Shown here: positions 1-8,388 of the stretch, piece by piece
How the letters are laid out: each line of letters begins with the position of its first letter
How positions within the stretch are numbered: position 1 is the first letter of the stretch
Assembly (NCBI GenBank): GCA_000687975.1
Contig: JIAB01000001.1
Coordinates: forward strand, 992,001-1,056,000
Direction: 5' to 3'
DNA length: 64,000 nucleotides
DNA from: Lachnospiraceae bacterium AC2031
GTDB taxonomy: Bacteria > Bacillota > Clostridia > Lachnospirales > Lachnospiraceae
Program-made: the position numbers and the translations under genes
The notes under the pieces: generated by a model
What the model saw: only the letters and a program-made list of their open reading frames with translations
Databases searched by the model: none
Told to the model about the DNA's origin: nothing

Positions 1-1040
1 GCGTTACTTCCTGCAGCGTTGTTGTTTGAAGCGTTATTTGACGCATTGCTATCTGCAGCGTTGTTGTTTGCTGTATTTTCTGAGTTATTACTTGTTTTAT
101 TCTCTGTATTATTCTGAGTAACACTTGGAGTTTCTTCTGGTGCGAAATCTAGTGTTATCTTGTCATAGTAGTATAAATAAATCGAATCTTTTTTTCTTTT
201 ATCCTCATCTGAAAAAGTATACTCATACTTTCCTTTAACACTGCAGGAATCAAGTACAGTCAAAGATTCTACATTTAATAAACTAGAGCGATCACTCTTA
301 GACCAAAATAGTTTAATATCAAAACTGCCATCATTATCAAGATCATAAAAATATGTATAGCCTTCGTCCGTAGAAGATATATGTTCATTTATTTTATCAT
401 CTTCTGCATCCATCCCTAAGGCATAAGATAAACTATTAAATATAGGACCTGCATTTCGATTAATTACATTACCTCCCGTAGTAAGCTCACCGCCTTCTTT
501 AGGAAGATTCACATAGCAGGAACCAAGATTATAATTTGGTCTTGCTTGAATAGTAACATCACATTCAATATTATTTGTATATCCAGCGTTGTCTCCGCAT
601 TTAAATGAAAAATTTGAAAAACAACTTGTATCAGAAGAGTCAGACCCATTAAGTATTGTAACTGTATATTTTCCAGGATGAACATCATTATCAAAACCAT
701 AATTATCATCAGCAATAAGGAGTACATAATGATATGTCTTACCAGCTTTAAGAACATCAGTTTTATCTAACGGAGTAGATGAACCTTTTTCATATACGTA
801 TCCATAAATACTGAGTATACTATTCTTCATACTACCTTTGGTTCTTGAGTCTCCGTCAGTAGGAAATGCTTCATCAACCGTTAAACCATCGTAGGGAAGA
901 ACATATATTGTAAGCTTTTTCTCTACATGATTCGTGTCTACTAATCCCGACATCGCATAACTTGGTATAGATTTCATACCATAAGTTACGACAATTAGGA
1001 CTGCCAGTAGCACTCCTAAAACTCTTTTTAATACTTTCAT
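1..1040 (-). CDS. Secreted Asn-rich surface protein, partial (3' end outside window)
   Basis: An open frame runs from ATG at 1040 to the left edge without a stop, giving at least 346 residues. A GAAGGGTGG ribosome binding site lies just upstream. The N-terminus is a typical Sec signal peptide: basic MKVLKRV, a hydrophobic stretch, then an SYA cleavage site near residue 30. The middle part is rich in Tyr, Asp and Gly and looks like beta-sheet extracellular domains; I recognise no family. The visible C-terminal part, after about residue 315, is a low-complexity tract of Asn, Ala, Ser and Thr, which suggests a linker before a cell-wall or repeat module outside the window. Function unknown; secretion is well supported, the surface role is inferred. 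Confidence 0.8.
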   Translation of the reverse strand, partial: MKVLKRVLGVLLAVLIVVTYGMKSIPSYAMSGLVDTNHVEKKLTIYVLPYDGLTVDEAFPTDGDSRTKGSMKNSILSIYGYVYEKGSSTPLDKTDVLKAGKTYHYVLLIADDNYGFDNDVHPGKYTVTILNGSDSSDTSCFSNFSFKCGDNAGYTNNIECDVTIQARPNYNLGSCYVNLPKEGGELTTGGNVINRNAGPIFNSLSYALGMDAEDDKINEHISSTDEGYTYFYDLDNDGSFDIKLFWSKSDRSSLLNVESLTVLDSCSVKGKYEYTFSDEDKRKKDSIYLYYYDKITLDFAPEETPSVTQNNTENKTSNNSENTANNNAADSNASNNASNNNAAGSN

Positions 1041-1074
1041 TGTAAAATACCACCCTTCACTTTTATTAATTCAT

Positions 1075-1080
1075 ATTATA
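1075..1080 (-). promoter_or_regulatory. Possible -10 box for the partial surface protein gene
   Basis: On the minus strand a perfect TATAAT lies about 35 bases upstream of the start codon at 1040. I see no good -35 box at 16-18 bases, so this is tentative. The rest of 1041-1227 is AT-rich and shows nothing else recognisable. Confidence 0.35.
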
Positions 1081-1227
1081 AATGAAGGTAATATTAGCAT
1101 AATAAACAAAAAATGCTGCAAATCCTTCTTATATTATTAGATAATTAAAAAATTTTAAATGTTATAGTCAACTAACACAAATTTTCACAAAAAAAGGAAG
1201 GATTTTTGTGTATTTTTTCAAGATTTA

Positions 1228-1236
1228 TGTTATAAT
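1228..1236 (+). promoter_or_regulatory. Extended -10 promoter for small membrane protein
   Basis: TGTTATAAT matches the extended -10 consensus TGnTATAAT exactly and lies 35 bases upstream of the ATG at 1271. The -35 region is weak (TTGTGT with a long spacer), which is usual for extended -10 promoters. Confidence 0.6.
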
Positions 1237-1270
1237 CTATATAGAATTCGTGAAAAGGAGATGAAAAATT

Positions 1271-1462
1271 ATGCCAACATTTGTTTTCTGGATCCTTATG
1301 ATGGTTTTATTAGCACTATTCTTCTTCTGCGGTGAACACTTACTTCTATCTAGAGGACGAGATAGTACTAAGAAATATTCGAAATTTACTTCAACAAAAG
1401 CATGGATTATTTATATGGTAATCCTTGCGATTTTAACTGTTTTATTATTCATATTTAAGTAA
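1271..1462 (+). CDS. Small membrane protein, two predicted helices
   Basis: This 63-residue protein starts at ATG 1271 with an AAGGAGATG ribosome binding site, has its own extended -10 promoter and ends in a terminator, so it is a real single-gene unit despite its size. Residues 3-25 and about 43-62 are hydrophobic and predicted to span the membrane; the loop between them is short and basic (Arg, Lys, Ser). I do not recognise a family and assign no function. It is transcribed away from the surface protein gene and toward topB. Confidence 0.7.
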   Translation: MPTFVFWILMMVLLALFFFCGEHLLLSRGRDSTKKYSKFTSTKAWIIYMVILAILTVLLFIFK

Positions 1463-1465
1463 TCT

Positions 1466-1500
1466 AAAAGAGACAAGCAGCCGCGCTGTTTGTCTCTTTT
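1466..1500. terminator. Bidirectional terminator between small membrane protein and topB
   Basis: A 15-bp stem (AAAAGAGACAAGCAG with CTGTTTGTCTCTTTT, one G-T pair) encloses a 5-base loop. It carries a T run on the plus strand and an A run before it, so it can end transcription of both convergent genes. Confidence 0.9.
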
Positions 1501-1509
1501 TTTCTTTAT

Positions 1510-3564
1510 CTATTTTTTCTTTGCATAATATGGCTTGGTTTTATCAAACACAAAATGCATCTGATTCTGATTACGGATACCCTTAACGATATTAACGTAC
1601 TTTGCAACATAACCATTCATCTTCTCTATATATTCCGACTCAGGAATTGTTCCTTCCGAAACTCCCTCAAGGCCATATTCCCAGCTTGCAGTAAGCTCAG
1701 CGCTGAGAAGGCCATTTATCGAATATAACACCACATCGTAAATGATTTCTCCCAGGAAGGTTGGTGTAAGTATCTGAGTCTTTTTATTGAGTGCTATGTA
1801 TTTGTTATTTACAAGCTTTGTTATGATCGCATCACGTGTCGCAGATGTACCAATACCACTACCTTTGATCTGCTCACGAAGTTCTTCATCCTCGATCAGC
1901 TTTCCAGCATTCTCCATAGCTAGGATCATAGAACCAGAATTATATCTCTGTGGAGGATTTGTCTTACCTTCTTTAATCTCAAAGCCAGATACAGGAAGTA
2001 CCGATCCTTTCTTAAGCGTAGAGATATATTCCATAAGATCAGCTGTAAGAGCCTGGTCCTCTTCCTTATCACTGTCTTTCTTTGAATCTTGTTCATTATC
2101 GGAATCCTTCTGAGATGACTCCAATAAAGATGGATTTGCTATCTTAAGATATCCCGGCTTTACCAGCATCTTAAAAGAAGCACTAAACTCCTCACCATTT
2201 CTAGTAAGTGTAATTGCAAGCTTCTGATACTCAGCTGGCGCATAAAAGATTGAAAGAAATCTTCTTGCTATTAAGTCATAAACCTTCTGCTGTAAGTCTG
2301 AAAGCTTTGAAAGCTGGCCAAGTCCCTGACCAGTAGGAATTATAGCATAGTGGTCTGTGATCAGTTTATCATTGACATACTTGGACTTTGCAATACCGGC
2401 ATACCCCTGATTCGCCACAATGTTCTGAGCAAAACCAGCAAGAGGCGCATAATTCGAAAGTCCTCTTATATTCTTATCTATCTCCTTGGCGATAGCTGTA
2501 GAAAGAACTCTGGCATCCGTTCTTGGATATGTAACCAGTTTCTTTTCATAAAGCTCCTGAACAATATTCAAAGTATCAGTAGGACTGATCTTAAAGCGCT
2601 TGGAACAATCATTCTGCAGCTCAGCCAGGTTATAGAGCATAGGTGGATTCTTCTTCTCCGTCTTCTTTGAGATACTCTTAATAGTCATCTCAACCGGTTC
2701 AGGCTCCTTCAGATACTCGATCAGTTCTTCAGCATCAGCACGCTCTTTGAAGCCATTTTCTTTGTAAAGCTTTGGACTCTCAAAGTACTTGCTGCCCTTC
2801 ACTGCCTTCCATTCAGCCTCGAAAAGTTTTCTTCTTTCCTCACCCTCTTCAGCTGGCTTCTCAATACCAGCAACAACACGGTAAAATGGGGTCGATACGA
2901 ATTCACGTATTTCGCGTTCTCTCTTTACAACCATACCCAGAACACAGGTCATAACACGGCCAACGGCGATAACGCATTTGTCTACACCCAGATACTGCTT
3001 GATAGGATAGGAATACTTCAGAGTAAGAGCTCTGGAGAAGTTGATACCCATCAGGTAATCTTCCTTAGCTCTAAGATATGCTGCACAGCTCAGATTGTCA
3101 TACTCAGCAAGAGGCTTTGCCTCCCTTACACCACGAAGAATCTCCTCCTCAGTCTGAGAATCGATCCATACACGGCGACGGTCCTTCTTGGCATCCACTT
3201 CTGCCAGCCTGTCTACAAGACGGTAGATATATTCTCCTTCACGTCCCGAGTCGGTACAGACATAGATAGTCTCAACATCATCCCTGTTAAGCAGGCCCTT
3301 TACGATATTAAACTGCTTCGATACAGCAGGTATAACTTCGTATTTATATTCATTTGGTATAAAAGGCAAAGTATCCTGCGACCATTTCTTGAGCGCAGGA
3401 TCATAAACCTCTGGATAACTCATGGTGACTAAGTGTCCCACGCACCAGGTAACTATATTATTTTCGTCTTCGATATAACCATCCTTGCGGGCGCCCTTCA
3501 CCTTAAGTGCATCGGCGAACTGTTGGGCAACCGAAGGTTTTTCCGCAATGAAAAGTTTTTTCAA
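1510..3564 (-). CDS. topB: DNA topoisomerase III (type IA)
   Basis: A 684-residue type IA topoisomerase that relaxes and decatenates DNA in the cytoplasm. The TOPRIM domain begins at once (FIAEKPSVAQQFADAL, with the catalytic Glu8) and contains TDSGREGE at about 104-111. The active-site tyrosine is Tyr346 in TYPRTDARVLS. A charged Ser/Asp/Lys/Glu-rich insert lies near residues 510-530, and there is no C-terminal zinc-finger region. The start is TTG at 3564: no ATG precedes the TOPRIM motif and GGGGTG sits at normal distance. It lies 18 bases behind livM, so it is probably read from the importer operon, an unusual partner. Confidence 0.93.
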   Translation of the reverse strand: MKKLFIAEKPSVAQQFADALKVKGARKDGYIEDENNIVTWCVGHLVTMSYPEVYDPALKKWSQDTLPFIPNEYKYEVIPAVSKQFNIVKGLLNRDDVETIYVCTDSGREGEYIYRLVDRLAEVDAKKDRRRVWIDSQTEEEILRGVREAKPLAEYDNLSCAAYLRAKEDYLMGINFSRALTLKYSYPIKQYLGVDKCVIAVGRVMTCVLGMVVKREREIREFVSTPFYRVVAGIEKPAEEGEERRKLFEAEWKAVKGSKYFESPKLYKENGFKERADAEELIEYLKEPEPVEMTIKSISKKTEKKNPPMLYNLAELQNDCSKRFKISPTDTLNIVQELYEKKLVTYPRTDARVLSTAIAKEIDKNIRGLSNYAPLAGFAQNIVANQGYAGIAKSKYVNDKLITDHYAIIPTGQGLGQLSKLSDLQQKVYDLIARRFLSIFYAPAEYQKLAITLTRNGEEFSASFKMLVKPGYLKIANPSLLESSQKDSDNEQDSKKDSDKEEDQALTADLMEYISTLKKGSVLPVSGFEIKEGKTNPPQRYNSGSMILAMENAGKLIEDEELREQIKGSGIGTSATRDAIITKLVNNKYIALNKKTQILTPTFLGEIIYDVVLYSINGLLSAELTASWEYGLEGVSEGTIPESEYIEKMNGYVAKYVNIVKGIRNQNQMHFVFDKTKPYYAKKK

Positions 3565-3582
3565 GTCAACACCCCAGTTATA

Positions 3583-4539
3583 CTAAAGGTCACTCCCTTT
3601 AGATTTCTTCAACATTTTAGTAAATTTTCTATTCTTGATTGCTCCTACAATTCCCTCTGGCATAAAGAGAATTATAACGATAGCAAGGATTCCAAGGATG
3701 ATGTTGGACCATCCTGGATAGTGTGCCAGAAACTCCTGAAGAAATACATATATTATAGAACCCACAATAGGTCCTTCTATAGTTCCTGATCCACCTATTA
3801 TAACAATAAATACCATAGAGATAGTCCAGCCAATGCTGAAACCACTCTCAGGATAGATAGTACCTTTATTGATAAAAAGGATAGCACCTGCAAGTCCTGT
3901 GAAGATAGCAGCTATCAGATACACTACAAACTTAGATCTTCCGATATTAACTCCCATACAGGATGCAGCTGAGATATTATCTCTCATGGCTGTGAGTCCA
4001 AGACCCAGCCTGCTGTTAAGTAGCAAGTATACAACAATCAGTGTCACAAAGCAAAGTATTAATGCCATAGCATATATTGCATCTATCCTTGGGTATGGGG
4101 ATATGGATATGGTCATACCTGCACCCTTTCCAACATAGCCCCAGCTAAGGAAGAAGGTTCCCAACGCCTCAGCAATAACCCAGGTTGTTATGGAGAAGTA
4201 CATTCCCTCCATCTTTAGAAGCAGGAAAGCAAGGAAGCTTGAAGTAATAATACAGATTCCAACGCCGATCAGAATTCCTGCACCATAGTTCATCTTGTAC
4301 ACAGTTGTTGCCATGGCAACACTGTAGCCTGCTATACCAATAAATGTCTGCTGACCAAGACTAGTCATTCCCGCAAACCCACTGAGGAGATTCCACATTT
4401 CACCCAGTGTTATATAGATAAATATCTGCATAAGATATCTCATGGCGTTATTAGAAAAGATTCCCGCCTCTCCAAGAGCGAAAAGCAGAACCCCTATAAC
4501 TCCAAAGGCAATCGCAAGTGTAAGCTTCTTCTTATTCAT
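3583..4539 (-). CDS. livM: Branched-chain-amino-acid-type ABC permease (LivM)
   Basis: A 318-residue inner-membrane permease of the LivH/LivM family, with about eight to ten hydrophobic segments. The family loop that contacts the ATPases is visible as LGLGLTAMRDNISAASCMGVN, followed by GLAGAIL. With LivH it forms the channel of a high-affinity importer. The start overlaps the end of livH by eight bases, which indicates translational coupling. The substrate cannot be read from sequence; this family also moves urea, amides and aromatic acids. Confidence 0.9.
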   Translation of the reverse strand: MNKKKLTLAIAFGVIGVLLFALGEAGIFSNNAMRYLMQIFIYITLGEMWNLLSGFAGMTSLGQQTFIGIAGYSVAMATTVYKMNYGAGILIGVGICIITSSFLAFLLLKMEGMYFSITTWVIAEALGTFFLSWGYVGKGAGMTISISPYPRIDAIYAMALILCFVTLIVVYLLLNSRLGLGLTAMRDNISAASCMGVNIGRSKFVVYLIAAIFTGLAGAILFINKGTIYPESGFSIGWTISMVFIVIIGGSGTIEGPIVGSIIYVFLQEFLAHYPGWSNIILGILAIVIILFMPEGIVGAIKNRKFTKMLKKSKGSDL

Positions 4540-5431
4540 CAGCCTTCACCTCCCTCTCCGAAAGGTCACGGGCTCTCTTATCCCTAAGCATTCTTCCAAA
4601 TATCTCACGTGGATTAAATACTAGTAAAACAATAAGGAATATATAACTGATGAGACGTCCGTAGCTTGCGCCACCGATAACTTGCATAAGTCCAAACATA
4701 ACACCTGCAAGAAGAGTTCCACGAATATCTCCAAGACCGCTGATAACTACAACAACAAATGCAATCAGCAGATATTCTCCTCCCGAAGTAGGATAGAATG
4801 TCCACTTCATGCTGACACAGGTTCCAGCCACTGCAGATGCGGCTGTAGCAATACCCATAGCTATTGCAAAGGTGTGCGCCACATTTATTCCAGAAAGCTG
4901 TGCAGCCTCTGTATCGTCAGCTGTTGCTCTGATGGCACGACCAATATCTGTTTTCTCAAGGAACGTTCTAAGAACAAAGATAAATACCGCACAGACAATG
5001 AGTAGTATTATATTCAGAAGTGATATATCAATTCCAGCTATAGTTACTACACTATTGCTGTAGGATGTAGCAACGTGTCTTGCATCTGGTGTAAAGAGCA
5101 TCAGCATTCCATCCTTTAAAATGATAGAAATACCGAAGGTTACCAGAAGTGCCGGTTCAGCACCACGTTTCATACCGTGGTTAACAAGTACTCTCTGAAG
5201 AGCATATCCAAAGAAGAACATTGTAGGTACAGAAACCAAAAGAGTTAGTAGCGGATCGATACCAAGTGCCGAAGTAAGAATAGCAGACAGAAAAGCTCCC
5301 ATGATAACGAATTCACCATGAGCAAGATTTGTCAGCTTCACTATACCAAGTATAAGGGACATTCCAAGTCCGATACCTGCATAGATACCACCCAGCAGTA
5401 TTCCGTTGACTAACACCTGTACAATATACAT
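4532..5431 (-). CDS. livH: Branched-chain-amino-acid-type ABC permease (LivH)
   Basis: A 299-residue permease, partner of LivM. The N-terminal motif GGIYAGIGLGMSLILGI and the following LTNLAHGEFVIMGAF are signatures of the LivH family, and DIGRAIRATADDTEAAQLSGI is the ATPase-coupling loop. About eight membrane segments are predicted. It follows livF by 30 bases and overlaps livM. The charged C-terminal tail (RDKRARDLSEREVKADE) is cytoplasmic. Confidence 0.9.
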   Translation of the reverse strand: MYIVQVLVNGILLGGIYAGIGLGMSLILGIVKLTNLAHGEFVIMGAFLSAILTSALGIDPLLTLLVSVPTMFFFGYALQRVLVNHGMKRGAEPALLVTFGISIILKDGMLMLFTPDARHVATSYSNSVVTIAGIDISLLNIILLIVCAVFIFVLRTFLEKTDIGRAIRATADDTEAAQLSGINVAHTFAIAMGIATAASAVAGTCVSMKWTFYPTSGGEYLLIAFVVVVISGLGDIRGTLLAGVMFGLMQVIGGASYGRLISYIFLIVLLVFNPREIFGRMLRDKRARDLSEREVKADE

Positions 5432-5461
5432 CTTAATATCTCAACTTTCCCATATGGATCA

Positions 5462-6196
5462 TTAGATTCCAAAATAAGCTTTCTTTACTTCATCCGGATC
5501 CAGGCTGTCTGAATCTCCCTCAAGAGCAACCTGTCCCTTAAGCATTATGTACGCATAATCTGTCATACTTAAGACTCTATTAGTATCCTGTTCGATCAGA
5601 ATAATAGTCGTTCTTTCTGTTTCATTTATCTTTCTGATTGTTGCATATATATCTTTTACAACTACTGGTGCAAGACCAAGTGACAGCTCATCGAAAAGGA
5701 TAATACGCGGATTCGACATAAGTGCGCGGCCTATAGCTACCATTTGTCTCTGTCCACCTGAAAGGCTTCCAGCTGGAACATTCGCTTTTTCCTTAAGAAC
5801 AGGAAAGAGATCATATACCTTTTCCAGGGAGTCAGCTCTTGATACGTAGTTTTCTTTTCCACGCTTCGACTTAGTACTGATTCCTCCTACCAGGAGATTA
5901 TCCTGCACAGACATTCTGTTAAAGCAATGACCGCCCTGAGGCACAAGACACATTCCATAGTCCAGCTTCTTCTCTACCGGAACCTTTGTGATATCCTCAC
6001 CAGCAATACTTACTTTACCGCTACTGATAGGAGTAAGTCCCATAGCCGCATTCATAAGAGATGTTTTTCCGGCTCCGTTGGTTCCAATGAGACCGATGAT
6101 AGAGCCTTCAAAAAAACTCATGGTAACATCGGATACAGCTGTGAAATCCCCGTACTTTACAGTTACGTTATCAAATTGTAGTAATGTACTACTCAT
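5462..6196 (-). CDS. livF: ABC transporter ATP-binding protein (LivF)
   Basis: A 244-residue ATPase that powers the LivHM channel. Walker A is GTNGAGKTS, the signature LSGGQRQMVAIGRAL is intact, and Walker B is IILFDELSLGLAP, the LivF-type variant in which SLGLAP follows the catalytic Glu. It sits between livG and livH in a tightly packed operon and lacks membrane segments. Confidence 0.92.
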   Translation of the reverse strand: MSSTLLQFDNVTVKYGDFTAVSDVTMSFFEGSIIGLIGTNGAGKTSLMNAAMGLTPISSGKVSIAGEDITKVPVEKKLDYGMCLVPQGGHCFNRMSVQDNLLVGGISTKSKRGKENYVSRADSLEKVYDLFPVLKEKANVPAGSLSGGQRQMVAIGRALMSNPRIILFDELSLGLAPVVVKDIYATIRKINETERTTIILIEQDTNRVLSMTDYAYIMLKGQVALEGDSDSLDPDEVKKAYFGI

Positions 6197-6220
6197 TCTT
6201 AGTTTTCATCCTATCTATAA

Positions 6221-6952
6221 CTATTCTTCATCTTCCCGGATTCCGAGATATAACTCTTCAACAATCTTTGATTCTATTACTGACTTAGGTTCACCGATTA
6301 TAGCTGACTTTCCTTCAGCCATACACATGAGCCTGTCAGCAGACTTAAGCATAGTTTCAAGAATATGTTCTATCCATACTATAGTAAGCTTTTCCTTCTT
6401 CAGCTCATCCACAAGGTTCATAACCTCTTTTACCTCAAGCTCTGTAAGACCAGCGGCAACCTCATCCAGAAGTAGCAGCTTAGGAGCCGAGCCAAGAGCA
6501 CGGGCAATCTCCAGTCTCTTTCTATCAAGGAGAGTAAGCTCTCCTGCTCTTATGGCGTACTGGTCCTTCATACCAACACGTTCAAGAACCTCCATAGCTT
6601 TCTTCTCACCCTCGCGTTTGCTTAGTCCTGCTCCATGAACTGAAGCCACCAGGACATTTTCCATTACAGACATCTTCTCAAATGGACGAGGAACCTGGAA
6701 GGTTCTTCCTATTCCAAGAGAACATCTAACAAATGGAGGAAGCTTGGATATATCCTTACCATCGAACATTACACGGCCATCGGTACATTTGATAAGACCA
6801 GCCAGGGTATTAAGCATGGTGGTCTTGCCACATCCGTTAGGACCTATAACGCCAAAAACCTCTCCCTCGACTACGTCGAAGGAAAGGTTATCGAGTACGC
6901 GAATATTAGTATAGCCCGAGCTAACATTTTCGAAACTAAGTATGTTACTCAT
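6221..6952 (-). CDS. livG: ABC transporter ATP-binding protein (LivG-like, atypical signature)
   Basis: A 243-residue LivG-type ATPase. Walker A (GPNGCGKTT) and Walker B (LLLLDEVAAGL) are normal, and the family segment GRTFQVPRPFEKMSVMENV is present. The ABC signature, usually L-S/P-x-G-x-Q, reads LTLLDRKRLEIARAL, so the two Gly positions and the Gln are missing. Similar LDRKRLE forms occur in LivG relatives as far as I recall, so the protein is probably functional with the LivF site as the canonical one. An AATGAGTCA hairpin separates it from the binding-protein gene. Confidence 0.9.
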   Translation of the reverse strand: MSNILSFENVSSGYTNIRVLDNLSFDVVEGEVFGVIGPNGCGKTTMLNTLAGLIKCTDGRVMFDGKDISKLPPFVRCSLGIGRTFQVPRPFEKMSVMENVLVASVHGAGLSKREGEKKAMEVLERVGMKDQYAIRAGELTLLDRKRLEIARALGSAPKLLLLDEVAAGLTELEVKEVMNLVDELKKEKLTIVWIEHILETMLKSADRLMCMAEGKSAIIGEPKSVIESKIVEELYLGIREDEE

Positions 6953-6966
6953 ATATATTTCCCATT

Positions 6967-7003
6967 AATGAGTCAGTTTGGCTCAAAGCCTTTTTGACTC
7001 ATT
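6967..7003. repeat. AATGAGTCA hairpin repeat, copy 1
   Basis: Perfect arms AATGAGTCA (6967-6975) and TGACTCATT (6995-7003) enclose a loop that itself pairs partly (GGC with GCC). On the coding strand it begins directly after the TAG stop of the binding-protein gene and lies before livG. Three more copies occur at 15950, 32194 and 61700. Confidence 0.8.
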
Positions 7004-8287
7004 CTAGTTTGTTGTTGCATTTCCAGACTGGTAAGTACCAGTAAGTGGAATTTCTGGATGAATGGAATTATCGATGATGATAAGCTTAAGCTCACCATTC
7101 TCATCTCTCTGCCACTGACCACCGCAAAGGACTGTTCTTGCAAATGGAAGTCCATTCATTTCCTGATCATACTTGATATGACCAACTATTGTATCAACAT
7201 CAAGACCTGCAAGTGCAGCTCTGATATCTTCCTTATCCATAGACTTTGTATTCTTAAAAGTCTGTACTGAAAGCTCAAGTGCCTCGTATGCATAAGCTGT
7301 AGGCTGTGGCATAACACGACCATCATTATCTGCTGCATACTGCTCAGCAAGCTTCTCACTTGACATACCTGTAAGCTCAGAGGTAAATGGATTTGTAGGA
7401 GCCCACCATACCTGAGTCATGATACCGTCTGACAGATCGCCAAGAGCGTTAACATCACTCTCAAGGAGACAACATTTACCCATGGTAACTGCATCAACCT
7501 CAACACCTGCGCTTATACAAGCATTATATGAATTCATGAAATCAGGAGGAATATTAGTTCCAGCGATCACATCAATATCTTCTGTTTTAAATGTGTTTGC
7601 AAGACTTGTAAAATCTGTAGTACCTGATGGATACTGACCAGGATCAACTACTGTGTAGCCATCCTCTGCAAGTCTGTCAACAAATATATCATGCCATGCT
7701 GTACCATCTGCATCATTTGCAAAAAGAAGTCCAACCTTAGCACCTGAGTCAATGCCGTGTCCAGCTACTGTCCACATAGCACGCTGTGACTCATAAACGT
7801 CATCAAGAGTATAGAATGAAAGGTATGTCCAGTTGAACTCGTCTCTTGAATGAGCAACCGGGTCAATTGGAGCCTGTGATGCTATACATGGAACACCGTA
7901 TCTCTCAGCAACCTCAACAACAGGAATAACTGTATTAGGTGTCTGAATAGCGATGATCATATCTACATCGTCTTCTTCGATGAGCTTCTGTGTCATCTCA
8001 GAACACTTGTTTGCATCTGACTCTGAATCGTATACGATTACCTCGAAGTCCATCTCCTTACCATCAACGGTTATTGGATTCTGCTCAACATAATCAGTAA
8101 TCTGCTTTACAGCCCAGTCACAACCTTCACCGTTACCAGCAAGAGGTCCTGTTGTAGGATTAATGTAACCAATTCTTATGGTGTCCTTCTTTGCTGAACC
8201 ACCCTGACCGCAGGACGCAAGGCCAAATGTCATAGTAGCCGCAAGAACCAGAGCTGCAACTTTCTTAGCTTTTCTTCTAAAACTCAT
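7004..8287 (-). CDS. ABC transporter substrate-binding lipoprotein (Leu/Ile/Val-binding family)
   Basis: A 427-residue binding protein of the type I periplasmic-binding fold, first gene of the importer operon. The signal peptide ends in lipobox LASC with Cys26, so it should be lipid-anchored outside the membrane. The mature part opens with the family phrase IRIGYINPTTGPLAGNGEG and continues with ANDADGTAWHD and PTAYAYEALEL, typical of LivJ-like receptors. AGGAGT precedes the ATG. The ligand is not determinable; it could be a branched-chain amino acid, urea, amide or small aromatic acid. Confidence 0.88.
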   Translation of the reverse strand: MSFRRKAKKVAALVLAATMTFGLASCGQGGSAKKDTIRIGYINPTTGPLAGNGEGCDWAVKQITDYVEQNPITVDGKEMDFEVIVYDSESDANKCSEMTQKLIEEDDVDMIIAIQTPNTVIPVVEVAERYGVPCIASQAPIDPVAHSRDEFNWTYLSFYTLDDVYESQRAMWTVAGHGIDSGAKVGLLFANDADGTAWHDIFVDRLAEDGYTVVDPGQYPSGTTDFTSLANTFKTEDIDVIAGTNIPPDFMNSYNACISAGVEVDAVTMGKCCLLESDVNALGDLSDGIMTQVWWAPTNPFTSELTGMSSEKLAEQYAADNDGRVMPQPTAYAYEALELSVQTFKNTKSMDKEDIRAALAGLDVDTIVGHIKYDQEMNGLPFARTVLCGGQWQRDENGELKLIIIDNSIHPEIPLTGTYQSGNATTN

Positions 8288-8359
8288 GATACTACTCCTA
8301 ATCTAATAACATCTTTGTCAAATAATTTTGACTCTTTTGCAAAAATATCAACATAAGGA

Positions 8360-8388
8360 ATTATAAGAATAGTATCAGTCGATGTCAA
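8360..8388 (-). promoter_or_regulatory. Consensus sigma-A promoter of the liv-type operon
   Basis: On the minus strand TTGACA (8383-8388) is followed after exactly 17 bases by TATAAT (8360-8365). Both boxes are perfect matches. The -35 box abuts the stop codon of the double-HTH gene, and the start codon of the binding protein lies about 70 bases downstream. It should drive 8287 down through topB. Confidence 0.9.

Noticed and set aside
1510..3564. Defective TOPRIM motif in TopB (TDSGREGE)
   Set aside because: As far as I recall, Firmicutes TopB proteins commonly have DxGREGE, so the Gly is normal for the group.
5988..6638. 216-residue plus-strand frame across livF and livG
   Set aside because: It is antisense to two ATPase genes with intact motifs, has a Ser/Phe/Ile composition typical of reverse-strand frames and no ribosome binding site.
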